Of a DNA stretch of 64,000 bases, positions 6,772 through 17,412 are shown piece by piece. Position 1 is the first letter of the stretch; the number at the start of each line of letters is the position of its first letter. Under the pieces are notes generated by a model, which made no database searches, had not been told where the DNA came from, and saw only the letters and a list, made by a program, of their open reading frames with translations. Origin of the DNA: JBEKUY01 sp049514555 (GTDB lineage Bacteria; Acidobacteriota; Terriglobia; Acidiferrales; UBA7541); NCBI GenBank assembly GCA_049514555.1, contig JBEKUY010000002.1, forward strand, positions 476,069-540,068. Reading direction: 5' to 3'. The translations under genes and the position numbers were made by a program.

Positions 6772-7989
6772 TCAATCCACAGGCAAGAAGGCGACGCAGA
6801 CGGGCGAGGGTACTTCCAACGCCTGGCCGGTCGGGGTCAGGCCGCCGGTCTTGGGATCAATCCTGAATAGGACAACGTTGCCGGAGTCTTGGTTGGCCGC
6901 GAAAAGGAACGTGCCGGTCGGGTCGATGGCAAAGTGGCGCGGGGTCTTGCCTTGCGTGGGAACGTGCGCCACAAACATCAGCGTGCCCTTCTCCGGGTCG
7001 ATTGCGAACACGGCGACGCTGTCGTGGCCGCGATTCGAGGCATAGAGAAACTTGCCGGACGGGTGCACCTCGATTTCGGCACTCGTGTTCGTGCCCGCAA
7101 AATCTTTCGGCAGAATGGAGATGCTCTGCAGCTCGCGCAAGACGCCGCCGGCCGCTTGGTAAGAAAAAGTCGTGACCGTGGACCCCATTTCGTTTAGCAC
7201 GTGAACAAAACGGCCAGCCGGATGAAACGCGAAGTGACGCGGACCGGCGCCGGGATTCACTTTGGCGAAGGGAGGATCGTTCGGCGCAAGCGATCCCTTT
7301 GCGGCGTTGAAGCGATAAACGAGCAGTTCATCGAGTCCCAGGTCCGCGGCGATGGCGAAGCGGTTGTCGGGCGAGACCTCGATCATGTGCGCGTGCGGGC
7401 CTTCCTGGCGCTCCGGGTTCATGCCGTGGCCTTCATGCTGCACGAAGGCGGTGGCGTCGCCCAGGCGGCCGTCAGCGAGCACCGGGAACACAATCACGCT
7501 GCCGCCGGTGTAGTTTGCGACGAGCAGGTACTTGCCGGTCTTGTCCAGCGAGACGTAGCAGGGATCCGCGCCGCGGGAGGCGACTTGGTTCAACAGAGTT
7601 AGCTTTCCGGTCGCGCGGTCGATGGCGAAGGCGCTGACCGCGCCGCTCTTCTTGCCCTCGTAGTCGCCCATTTCGTTCACTGCGTAAAGGAAACGACCAT
7701 TAGGATGCACGGCGAGAAACGACGGGTTCGCTGTCTCGGCCACCGTCCCAATGGGCGTCACCTTGCCCGTGGTTGCGTCAAACCGGCAGGCGTATATCCC
7801 TTTGCTGTTGGTCTTCGCGGTGTAGGTGCCGACGTAGACGAGAAAGTGTTTCTCCACACGGGGCGGCTGCGCTCCGCGACCTGCGACGGAGAGCAGGAGC
7901 AGCGTGCCAGGCAGCGCCGCGACCAACAGAGGAACGTATCGGCTCGCGCCGCGGGCGCATCGCCCTGCACTACAGCTTCTTTTCGCCAT
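6772..7989 (-). CDS. Lactonase-family seven-bladed beta-propeller protein, exported
   Basis: About 405 aa, starting with a basic, hydrophobic leader (VPLLVAALPGTLLLLSVAG) followed by a propeller. The start of the propeller reads FLVYVGTYTAKTNSKGIYAC and repeated HPNGRFLYAVNE / HPSGKFLYASNR / DPTGTFLFAANQ units follow. This is the 6-phosphogluconolactonase-like (Pgl, lactonase family) fold; the exported form means it is not the cytoplasmic pentose-phosphate enzyme, and the substrate is unknown. ATG at 7989 overlaps the gyrA stop by 20 bases, so it probably sits at the end of the gyrB-gyrA transcript. The frame is open a little further, into gyrA. Confidence 0.8.
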   Translation of the reverse strand: MAKRSCSAGRCARGASRYVPLLVAALPGTLLLLSVAGRGAQPPRVEKHFLVYVGTYTAKTNSKGIYACRFDATTGKVTPIGTVAETANPSFLAVHPNGRFLYAVNEMGDYEGKKSGAVSAFAIDRATGKLTLLNQVASRGADPCYVSLDKTGKYLLVANYTGGSVIVFPVLADGRLGDATAFVQHEGHGMNPERQEGPHAHMIEVSPDNRFAIAADLGLDELLVYRFNAAKGSLAPNDPPFAKVNPGAGPRHFAFHPAGRFVHVLNEMGSTVTTFSYQAAGGVLRELQSISILPKDFAGTNTSAEIEVHPSGKFLYASNRGHDSVAVFAIDPEKGTLMFVAHVPTQGKTPRHFAIDPTGTFLFAANQDSGNVVLFRIDPKTGGLTPTGQALEVPSPVCVAFLPVD

Positions 7990-10630
7990 TTTCTTCTTCG
8001 TGGATGGAGGCGGCGGCGGCGATGGAGTCGCCGTCATCGAGGCGCAGCAGCCGCACGCCCTGGGTGGAGCGGCCGGCCTCGCGGATTTCGTTGGCGTGGA
8101 CGCGGATGACCTTGCCGTGCCCGGTGATGATCATGACGTCGGACTCTTCCATCACCTGGAGCGTGGAGACGACCGAGCCGTTGCGGTCGGTGGTTTTCAT
8201 GTTGACGACGCCCTTGCCGCCGCGCGCGGTGATGCGGTATTCGGCGAGCGGGGTGCGTTTGCCGTAACCCTTTTCGGAGACGGTGAGCATCAGCGACGCG
8301 AGCGAATCCCTGATGTACTCGTTTTCGAGGTCGTCGAGGACCTGCGTGGTCTTCTTGTGCTCCTTAGCGATGATTTCGAAGTCGGGCTGGACGGCGTCCA
8401 TGCTGACGACGTAATCGCCCTTGGCGAGGTCCATGCCGATGACCCCGCCGGCAGCGCGGCCCATGGAGCGCACCTCGGTCTCGCGGAAGAGGATGGCCTG
8501 GCCTTCGTGGCTGGCGAGGAAGATCATCTGCTTGCCGTCGGTGAGCTTCGCGCCGATGAGCTCGTCCTTGGGTTCGAGGCTGATGGCGATGATGCCGCTC
8601 GCGCGGGGATTCGAGAATTCCACGAGCCCTGATTTCTTCACGGTGCCGTTGCGGGTGGCGAGGAAGACGTATTTGTTTTCTTCCTCGAGGTTGCGCGCGG
8701 CGACCAGCGCGGTGAGCTTTTCGTCTTGCTGGAAGCGGACGAGGCTGGAGATGGCTTTGCCGCGCGTGGCCGCCGCCGCTTCGGGGATTTCGTATACCTT
8801 CAGCCAGTAGACGCGGCCCTTCGAGGTGAACAGCAGGATGTAGCTGTGCGCCGAGGCGATGAAGAGGTGCTCGACGAAGTCCTCTTCCTTGGTGCGCGCG
8901 CCGATGCGGCCTTTGCCGCCGCGCGACTGGTGGCGATAGACGTCCACCGGAGTGCGCTTGACGTAGCCGGCGTGGCTCACGGTGATGGCCATGTCCACAT
9001 CGGCGATCAGGTCTTCGAGCTTGATCTCGTCCACCTTGTCCACGATCAGCGTGCGGCGGTCGTCGCCGTAGGTCTTCTGGACTTCCCTCAACTCGGCGAC
9101 AATCACGGACTTCAGCTTCTTCTCGCTCGCCAGGATTTCTTCCAGCTCGGCGATGCGCTCGCGGATGGACTTCAATTCCTTGAGAATCTCGTCGACCGAG
9201 AGCTGGGTGAGGCGGTGGAGCTGCAGCTCGAGAATGGCGTCGACTTGAACCGGGGTGAGGCCGCCGGTGATGGCGCGCGCGGTTTCTCCTTCGATGCCGC
9301 CGAGCTTGTACTTTCTTCCGTCGAGCTTGACACCGGCGAGTTTCTTGGACTTGCCGTTCTCGATGATCGTGACGTCCCGCTCGGAGAAGTACTTGAGCAG
9401 GTTTTCCTTGGCGTCGGCCCGGCTGGAGGATCCGCGAATAATGCGGATCACGGCGTCCAAGTGATCGAGGGCAATCTGGTAGCCGACCAGGATGTGCTCG
9501 CGCTCGCGCGCCTTGCGCAGGTCGTAGCGGGTGCGGCGGAGGACGACGTCGCGGCGGTGTTCGATGAAGAGCCGGATGAACTCGAGCAGGCCGAGCTCCT
9601 TGGGCTGGCCGCCGACGATCGCCAGCAGGATCATGCCGAAGGATTCCTGCATCTGGGTGTGCTTGTAGAGATTGTTGAGGATGAGCTGCGTTTCTTCGCC
9701 GCGCTTCACCTCGATGACAATGCGCATGCCGTCGCGGTCGCTTTCGTCGCGGATGTCGGCGATGCCTTCGAGTTTCTTGCTCTGGACGAGCTCGGCGATG
9801 CGCTCGATGAGCCGCGCCTTGTTCACCTGGTAAGGGATTTCGGTGACCACGATGTTCTCGCGGTCCTTGCCGGCGTCTTCAATGGCGGCCTTGGCGCGCA
9901 TGGTGAAGCTGCCGCGGCCGATTTTGTAGGCCTGCTCGATGCCCTCGCGGCCGGCGATGTAGCCGCCGGTGGGGAAATCGGGGCCGGGCACGAGCTTCAT
10001 CACTTCTTTGAGCGAGGTGTCCGGCTTCTCGAGAAGGAGCACCGTGGCCTCAACGATCTCGCGGAGATTGTGCGGCGGAATGTTCGTGGCCATGCCGACG
10101 GCGATGCCCGAGGCTCCATTGACGAGCAGATTGGGAATGCGCGTCGGAAGGACGGTGGGTTCCTGCTCGGTTTCGTCGAAGTTGGGGACGTGATCGACGG
10201 TCTCCTTCTCGATGTCGGCGAGAAGTTCCTCGGCGATCTTGGCGAGGCGCGCTTCGGTGTAGCGCATCGCCGCGGGCATGTCGCCATCCACCGAACCGAA
10301 GTTGCCCTGACCGTCGACGAGCGGATAGCGCATGTTGAAGTCCTGCGCCATGCGCACCAGCGCGTCGTAGACGGGCGTGTCGCCGTGCGGGTGATACTTG
10401 CCGAGGACTTCGCCGACGATTTTGGCGCACTTGCGGTAGGGCTTGGTCGAGGTGAGGCCGAGTTCGTACATGCCGAACAGAATGCGGCGGTGGACGGGCT
10501 TCAAGCCGTCGCGGACGTCGGGTAGCGCGCGGCCGATGATCACGCTCATGGCGTAATCGAGATACGACTTGCGCATCTCGGTTTCAATATCGACCGGCAC
10601 CATTACGGATTGAATCGGTTCGTCAGCCAT
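7970..10630 (-). CDS. gyrA: DNA gyrase subunit A
   Basis: The 886-aa product cleaves and rejoins DNA for ATP-driven negative supercoiling with GyrB. The catalytic tyrosine is in AAMRYTEARL near residue 122. The quinolone-determining region reads HPHGDTPVYDALVRMAQ: Thr where E. coli has Ser83, Pro for Ala84 and Asp at 87. The C-terminal beta-pinwheel (about 520-870) contains SRGGKGRIGARTKEED, close to the GyrA-box (QRRGGKG), here with the variant RHQSRGGKG. The N-terminus (IETEMRKSYLDYAMSVIIGRALPD) is standard. It follows gyrB and a small ORF on the same strand with short gaps, so one transcript is likely. Confidence 0.98.
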   Translation of the reverse strand: MADEPIQSVMVPVDIETEMRKSYLDYAMSVIIGRALPDVRDGLKPVHRRILFGMYELGLTSTKPYRKCAKIVGEVLGKYHPHGDTPVYDALVRMAQDFNMRYPLVDGQGNFGSVDGDMPAAMRYTEARLAKIAEELLADIEKETVDHVPNFDETEQEPTVLPTRIPNLLVNGASGIAVGMATNIPPHNLREIVEATVLLLEKPDTSLKEVMKLVPGPDFPTGGYIAGREGIEQAYKIGRGSFTMRAKAAIEDAGKDRENIVVTEIPYQVNKARLIERIAELVQSKKLEGIADIRDESDRDGMRIVIEVKRGEETQLILNNLYKHTQMQESFGMILLAIVGGQPKELGLLEFIRLFIEHRRDVVLRRTRYDLRKAREREHILVGYQIALDHLDAVIRIIRGSSSRADAKENLLKYFSERDVTIIENGKSKKLAGVKLDGRKYKLGGIEGETARAITGGLTPVQVDAILELQLHRLTQLSVDEILKELKSIRERIAELEEILASEKKLKSVIVAELREVQKTYGDDRRTLIVDKVDEIKLEDLIADVDMAITVSHAGYVKRTPVDVYRHQSRGGKGRIGARTKEEDFVEHLFIASAHSYILLFTSKGRVYWLKVYEIPEAAAATRGKAISSLVRFQQDEKLTALVAARNLEEENKYVFLATRNGTVKKSGLVEFSNPRASGIIAISLEPKDELIGAKLTDGKQMIFLASHEGQAILFRETEVRSMGRAAGGVIGMDLAKGDYVVSMDAVQPDFEIIAKEHKKTTQVLDDLENEYIRDSLASLMLTVSEKGYGKRTPLAEYRITARGGKGVVNMKTTDRNGSVVSTLQVMEESDVMIITGHGKVIRVHANEIREAGRSTQGVRLLRLDDGDSIAAAASIHEEENGEKKL

Positions 10631-10680
10631 TTCGCCTCGCCATGATCGTGATCAGTGAAACTCCCAATTGCCTCTCATCC

Positions 10681-10932
10681 TTACAGTTGCTTCGCGGCGC
10701 GCTCGAGGACAAAGGCCTTCACGGTGTCGAAGGCGTCTGCGGCGTTGTTGAAGCGCCGCGACGAAAAATGCTCCTCAAGCTGCCGCAGAAATTCATCACG
10801 CTCCGCATCACTAGCCAATTCGATGGCCACACCGCGTTCGTTGTCCGGCGCCACGGCCGGCGTCACGCGGAACGCGCTGCAAGCCAGCCCCCGCAGCCCC
10901 GGCAATGTCGTCCAACCCAATTGGTAAAGCAT
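10681..10932 (-). CDS. Small conserved-position protein between gyrB and gyrA (83 aa)
   Basis: This 83-aa frame sits between gyrB (11 bases upstream) and gyrA (50 bases downstream) on the same strand, which argues for expression. It reads like a compact globular protein, with an N-terminal beta-rich part (LPGLRGLACSAFRVTPAVAP, ERGVAIELAS) and a helical C-terminus (SDAERDEFLRQLEEHF, ADAFDTVKAFVLERAA). There is no signal peptide or membrane helix. I do not recognise it; the place suggests an accessory of gyrase or a passenger. The sequence looks non-random and in the codon style of its neighbours. Confidence 0.55.
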   Translation of the reverse strand: MLYQLGWTTLPGLRGLACSAFRVTPAVAPDNERGVAIELASDAERDEFLRQLEEHFSSRRFNNAADAFDTVKAFVLERAAKQL

Positions 10933-10943
10933 GACCCGTTACA

Positions 10944-13352
<2,409 letters not shown>

Positions 13353-13842
13353 GCACTCTCCTTTACGCTGAGGGCCGCGGCCCGAAGGCTTGGCCCCGAG
13401 GCCTGCAGTCCACGGGCTCGCCGTCAAGCCGCGCGGCAATCTGCGGCGCAGGCGTTGCCCAGACTGCCGCCCGCCATGGCGGGCGAACTGAGCTGCAAAT
13501 AGAGGGAAGGCGGGCTTGCGGTTCACAGCTCGCATTTATTGCGAGCGGACTGCTCCGTACGTCGCCTTACCCTTTGTCCCGACTCTTTCTGCCGGGATCG
13601 TAGGGTTGCTGCTCCATCCCGTCCGCCACTGGCGGACGCGGCGAAGACTCACTTGCCCCGAGACTCAGCCGAAAGGTCACCCGTTCCGGCGATGCAAGAC
13701 CCAGGGCTCATTCCAGATCAGAACGATCTTTGGCTCCTGGCGCAGAGCCGTGATGCAAGGCCGCTCGAACCTGGCCGACGTGGTCCGATGCAACGGACCG
13801 AGCCGATTTGGAGGAAACGAAACACCGATCAACAACAGTATA
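13353..13842 (-). other. Long untranslated leader of gyrB
   Basis: Between the best minus-strand promoter and the gyrB start are about 480 bases with no recognisable gene. It contains a few palindromes, such as GTCCGCC/GGCGGAC near 13620-13636 and CCCGCC/GGCGGG near 13470-13488. I see no known riboswitch. Plus-strand ORFs drawn through it look spurious. Confidence 0.35.
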
Positions 13843-13871
13843 ATTCTACCGGAAACAGGTGGTTTTCTCAA
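13843..13871 (-). promoter_or_regulatory. Sigma70-type promoter candidate for gyrB
   Basis: On the minus strand TTGAGA (13866-13871) is followed after 17 bases by TAGAAT (13843-13848), near consensus with ideal spacing. It points toward gyrB, and marks the likely boundary between native gyrB sequence and the R-M cassette. Confidence 0.45.
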
Positions 13872-13965
13872 GGAACCCGAAGCGATCAATTAAGTCTTAC
13901 AGCCCATATTTTCAATGGATTGAGTGCTTTCTGTGGAAAGATCTCCGCGCGCACTCTAGTTGCCC

Positions 13966-13994
13966 TTGACACGAATACTTTAGTCTGCAAATAT
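13966..13994 (+). promoter_or_regulatory. Methyltransferase promoter with C-box-like operator
   Basis: TTGACA (13966-13971) is a consensus -35. The -10 after it is weak (AAATAT at 13989-13994, 17-base spacing). Within the spacer lies ACTTTAGTCTG (13977-13987), an 11-base exact copy of the operator-like sequence upstream of the controller gene (15720-15730, opposite strand). Controller proteins of type II R-M systems bind such sites, often repressing the methyltransferase when the site overlaps its promoter. The regulation is inferred. Confidence 0.5.
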
Positions 13995-14063
13995 GCGGGC
14001 GTGCAATCCCGCCTTAGCTTTGACTCGCCCTGGAATCCAAGAGGAATCTTTCGCTCTACTGGA

Positions 14064-14885
14064 ATGACGTTCGACCCGATCCATACCACTCCGCTCGGTG
14101 TGCTCTTCAATGAGGACTGCCTGTCACTTCTTCCGCTTATCAAGGGAGAGCGGGTGGACACGGTTTTTGCCGACCCTCCGTTCAATTTGGGGAAGGCATA
14201 CAACTCAAAGGTAGATGATCGGAGGACTGAAGAGCGTTACTTGGAGTGGTGTCGGCAGTGGATTGACGAATGCATTCGCGTGCTGAAGCCCGGGGGCTCT
14301 TTTTTTCTCTACAACCTTCCGCGATGGAACATGCTTCTTGGCAGCCATTTTTTGGAGCGTGGCCTCCTCTTTAGGGACTGGATTGCGATCAGCATAAAAC
14401 TCGGCCTTCCGATTCCGGGGAGGTTATATCCGGCACACTATAGCTTGCTCTATTTGAGCAAGGGAAAGCCGAAGACCTTTAACAACATTCGGACACCCAT
14501 CCAACGGTGCCGACACTGCAAAAGAGAAATCAAGGACTACGGTGGACATCGTGATGCGATGAATCCTAAGGGCGTGAATCTGACTGACGTTTGGGATGAC
14601 ATCCCCCCGGTTCGGCATCGGAAATTCAAGAGCGAGAAGCGACGAGCTAACCAACTGTCGACGAGGCTGCTCACGCGCGTAGTGCGCATGTCTACCCGCG
14701 CGGGAGACGTTGTTTTGGACCCTTTCGGAGGTGCGGGGACAACGTTTGACGTGTGCGAACGGTTGGGGCGGCACTGGATCGGGGTTGAAATCGGGGACTG
14801 CGATCCGATCATCGATCGCCTGAGTGGCAGCAATATTCATCCACATGTGTTCAAAGACTATGTGGAGGAAGTTGTAGAGGCTTAA
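14064..14885 (+). CDS. Type II DNA methyltransferase (beta class, N6-adenine or N4-cytosine)
   Basis: The 273-aa enzyme would protect the host by methylating the site cut by the neighbouring endonuclease. Motif IV (DPPF, residues 37-40) comes first and the AdoMet-binding motif I (DPFGGAGTT, 219-227) near the end, the order of beta-class enzymes. DPPF leans toward adenine-N6. The middle contains CRHC (149-152) and DVWDDIPPVRHRKFKS, typical of this class before motif I. The start at 14064 gives a standard N-terminus (LGVLFNEDCLSLLPLI); the frame is open far upstream but without homology. Lower GC than gyrB suggests horizontal transfer. The stop abuts the endonuclease stop exactly. Confidence 0.88.
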   Translation: MTFDPIHTTPLGVLFNEDCLSLLPLIKGERVDTVFADPPFNLGKAYNSKVDDRRTEERYLEWCRQWIDECIRVLKPGGSFFLYNLPRWNMLLGSHFLERGLLFRDWIAISIKLGLPIPGRLYPAHYSLLYLSKGKPKTFNNIRTPIQRCRHCKREIKDYGGHRDAMNPKGVNLTDVWDDIPPVRHRKFKSEKRRANQLSTRLLTRVVRMSTRAGDVVLDPFGGAGTTFDVCERLGRHWIGVEIGDCDPIIDRLSGSNIHPHVFKDYVEEVVEA

Positions 14886-15482
14886 TCACCGTCTGGCTCT
14901 TCCAGAGGTTCCTTTCGGGATTCTCTTCGCTCTCTTGTCCTCCGCGTCGTGCTCGACCACGATTATTCGCAAGATCCCATTCTCGACCGGAAGCGCGCGC
15001 CACAACGGTAGGTAGGGCCGGAGTTCCGTAATATTGCCGATTCGGTCCGTCAAGTACTGGTAGAGTTTGGCACTCGGGACGACAAGGAACCCGCCTCGGA
15101 TATTTCCCCTATAGAGTGCCAGGAGAAGCCTATTGAGTGCTCGGTGACTCGAGGAAATGTTTCCGGTCTCCCATTCGAATCCAACGGGGCCCTGGTCAGT
15201 CTTCAACAACGCATCCAAGTCACCAGGCGTGAGAACGTGCTCCTCAAGTTCCGGCAGTGCTTCGATTTCCCAACCGAGGCTGTTCAGTTTGGAAAGACAC
15301 GGCGTCTTAATCGGTACAACGCCATTTCCGTGCTTCTCTGGACGGATCGAGAAGCGGCCACTTCCGTGAGGCCAGTCAGTCCCTTCCACGGCGGCGCGAA
15401 CGTCCTTGTACGCTTTCTCCCAGTGTTTTCCGCGCGGAAATGAGCCTGCTGAGACAACATCTACGGTCTCAACGATTTTCAT
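14886..15482 (-). CDS. Type II restriction endonuclease (BamHI/BglII/BstYI-like)
   Basis: The 198-aa product has GFEWETGNISSSHRALNRL (residues 101-119), a signature I associate with the BglII/BamHI/BstYI endonuclease group, in which the catalytic metal site uses Glu-x-Glu after an upstream Asp. Here E103 and E105 are in place and D96 or D90 could be the Asp. The C-terminal part (VVPSAKLYQYLTDRIGNI, LPLWRALPV) also fits that group. That group cuts GATC-centred sites, but this target cannot be read from sequence. The gene overlaps the controller gene by 14 bases and converges on the methyltransferase with no gap. Confidence 0.78.
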   Translation of the reverse strand: MKIVETVDVVSAGSFPRGKHWEKAYKDVRAAVEGTDWPHGSGRFSIRPEKHGNGVVPIKTPCLSKLNSLGWEIEALPELEEHVLTPGDLDALLKTDQGPVGFEWETGNISSSHRALNRLLLALYRGNIRGGFLVVPSAKLYQYLTDRIGNITELRPYLPLWRALPVENGILRIIVVEHDAEDKRAKRIPKGTSGRARR

Positions 15483-15690
15483 TTCCAGCCTCTACGCGGG
15501 CGATGACTTTCGAGGCCGGGACCCGCAGGGCCTTACAGAGGCGGAACAGGACATCCAGTGTTGGCGATTTCTTGTTTCTTTCAAGAAGGCTGACGTAGGT
15601 TCTATGTACGCCTGCACTTTCGGCGAGCTGCTCCTGGGAGAGGCCAGCTTTCTCGCGAAGTTTGCGTAGCTCGGCGCCAAACACGCTCAA
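15469..15690 (-). CDS. R-M controller (C) protein, XRE-type helix-turn-helix
   Basis: The 73-aa protein is almost entirely one XRE helix-turn-helix (LRKLREKAGLSQEQLAESAG, HRTYVSLLERNKKSPTLDVL), the size and form of C proteins that time R-M gene expression. It is the first gene of a C-R operon: its end overlaps the endonuclease start. The only fitting start is TTG at 15690, or GTG two codons on, with no Shine-Dalgarno; C genes are often leaderless, which would agree. The operator-like inverted repeat 19 bases upstream supports autoregulation. Confidence 0.82.
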   Translation of the reverse strand: MSVFGAELRKLREKAGLSQEQLAESAGVHRTYVSLLERNKKSPTLDVLFRLCKALRVPASKVIARVEAGNENR

Positions 15691-15708
15691 AAGCTACACG
15701 GTGTTGGC

Positions 15709-15730
15709 AGATTTGTCCTCAGACTAAAGT
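15709..15730 (-). promoter_or_regulatory. C-box-like operator upstream of the controller gene
   Basis: On the minus strand the sequence is ACTTTAGTC, TGAG, GACAAATCT: an imperfect inverted repeat with a 4-base centre, the layout of known C-boxes (AGTC-N4-GACT core). Its left half plus TG is repeated exactly in the methyltransferase promoter at 13977-13987. It lies 19-40 bases before the TTG start, where C-boxes sit in leaderless C operons. Confidence 0.55.
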
Positions 15731-15773
15731 GTGCGCCTAACATAGACGGCGTTTCCAGCGCACGATGGCAAGA

Positions 15774-16886
15774 TCAGATGCGCATGGGCATGATGACGTA
15801 ACGGTAGCGATAGCTTTCGTCGGCGAGAGGGCGAAGCTGCCCGGCGGACTGCTCGTCCTTGAGCTCGATGCTGATGGGGCCGTCGGCGGCGGCGCCGAGA
15901 AAATCGAGGAGATATTGCGCGTTGAAGCCGATGGCCAGCGGCTCGCCCTTGTACTCCTTCTCGATGGTTTCTTTGGCTTCGCCGTACTCGGGGCTCGACG
16001 CGGAAATCTCGATGCCTTCGTGCTGGACGCTGATCTTGACGGCGCGCGAGCGCTGGTCGGCAAGCTGAGCCACGCGGCGGACGGCATCGTTCAATTCGGC
16101 GCGCTCAAGGACCACGGTCTTGTTGTTCTCCCGCGGGAGCACAGCCTCGTAATTGGGGAATTGCCCGGTCAGCATGCGAGAGATGAGGAGATGCACGCCC
16201 GTCTGGAAAAAGAGGTGGCTTTCGTCGCGGGCGAAATCGATTTGCGCATCGGGGCCGGAAACTTTTGCCAGCTTTTCGACCTCTTCCATGGCCTTGCGTG
16301 GGATGAGCACGCGGACTTCCGTGTTCAGGCCAGCGAGTTTCTGGTCGGTCTCGGCAAGGGCAAGGCGATGACCGTCGGTAGCGACCATCGCAAGACTGTC
16401 GGGCTTCAGAATCAGCAGGCCCCCATTGAGGGTGTAGCGCGATTCCTCAACGGAGATGGCAAATTTGGTCTTGCCGATCAGGCCTTCGAGAATGCCGGCT
16501 GGAATTTTCACGAGCGCATGCGGCATGGCGGGAAGGGAAGGAAAATTTTCGCGGGCCATGCCGACCATTTTGTACGTCTTACGGTCACACACGACTTGCA
16601 CCCAGTGGTTATCAAGGAGCTTAAACTTGATCTCCTCCTCCGGCAGCAGCCGCACAAGCTCAAGGAGCTTCTTCGCCGGGATCGTGCCTGCTCCGTCTTT
16701 CTTGACCTTTGCTTCACAAGAGGTCTGGATGCTTAGCTCGAGGTCAGTTGCAGTAATGCTCAGCCGACTGTCTTTCGCCTCGAGCAGAAGGTTCGAAAGG
16801 ATGGGGATGGTTGTCTTGCGCTCGACAACACCCTGCACCATATTCAACTCATCCAGTAAAATACTCTTATTGACGGTGAATTCCAT
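15774..16886 (-). CDS. dnaN: DNA polymerase III sliding clamp (beta subunit)
   Basis: The 370-aa product is the ring-shaped processivity factor of the replicative polymerase. It starts MEFTVNKSILLDELNMVQGV and ends with the C-terminal sequence YRYVIMPMRI, matching the usual MPMRL end. Three repeated clamp folds of about 120 residues are implied by length. ATG at 16886 is chosen because the open frame upstream to 16967 lacks homology and GAGGAAG lies upstream. It follows dnaA on the same strand, separated by the likely origin. recF, often next, is absent: the R-M cassette is there instead. Confidence 0.97.
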   Translation of the reverse strand: MEFTVNKSILLDELNMVQGVVERKTTIPILSNLLLEAKDSRLSITATDLELSIQTSCEAKVKKDGAGTIPAKKLLELVRLLPEEEIKFKLLDNHWVQVVCDRKTYKMVGMARENFPSLPAMPHALVKIPAGILEGLIGKTKFAISVEESRYTLNGGLLILKPDSLAMVATDGHRLALAETDQKLAGLNTEVRVLIPRKAMEEVEKLAKVSGPDAQIDFARDESHLFFQTGVHLLISRMLTGQFPNYEAVLPRENNKTVVLERAELNDAVRRVAQLADQRSRAVKISVQHEGIEISASSPEYGEAKETIEKEYKGEPLAIGFNAQYLLDFLGAAADGPISIELKDEQSAGQLRPLADESYRYRYVIMPMRI

Positions 16887-17412
16887 CGCTTGGTCTTCCT
16901 CGCCCTGCGCTATGAGGCACAGGGCCTCGCGTACAAGTGAGGGTGCTGGGCCTACCTCTTCAAGCACCTTCTGTCGTGCGGTACTCTACCCGTTTTCGAA
17001 AGAAGTATAAAGCCCGTCGTCAGACCAGCCTCTGTGGAAATGATTTCGCAAAGCAAGGCAACCCTGTCATCAACTCAAAAACAGGAACAACAACCGAAAG
17101 TAACTCTAGTTACCCCGGAGTGGAGCTTGTTGCTGTGATGATGGTTGTGGATTAGTGGAAAAGGTGGCAACAAGCGCTGATGGTTAGGGTTCCGTGCGAT
17201 GTTGAGTGTGTCTGGGTCGTGAACTGCGTGGAAAAACCAGGCGGAGCAGGGTAGTCCTCCTACTTGTAGGGAATTTTGGTCACAGCCACGCACACAATCC
17301 GCACACGATTCTCAGTGGATCTTCACCGGCAATGCACAACCAAAGTCGGTCCAGTACAGGTAGTCCCACGTGCGGGATGACCGAGAACGATTCATTGGAA
17401 ACGAGAGGCAAC
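16887..17412. other. Probable replication origin (dnaA-dnaN intergenic region)
   Basis: These 526 bases between dnaN and dnaA contain no gene and several DnaA-box-like sequences: TGTGGATTA (17146-17154, one mismatch to TGTGGATAA), TGTGGAAAT (17033-17041), AGTGGAAAA (17155-17163), CGTGGAAAA (17227-17235) and AGTGGATCT near 17311. The stretch 17050-17110 is comparatively AT-rich and could be the unwinding element. A second cluster lies upstream of dnaA. The assignment rests on position and motifs only; the strand-skew switch was not computed. Confidence 0.55.

Noticed and set aside
8726..10525. 599-codon open frame on the plus strand
   Set aside because: It is antisense to gyrA; high-GC coding strands often leave long open frames opposite. 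No protein-like domain is visible.
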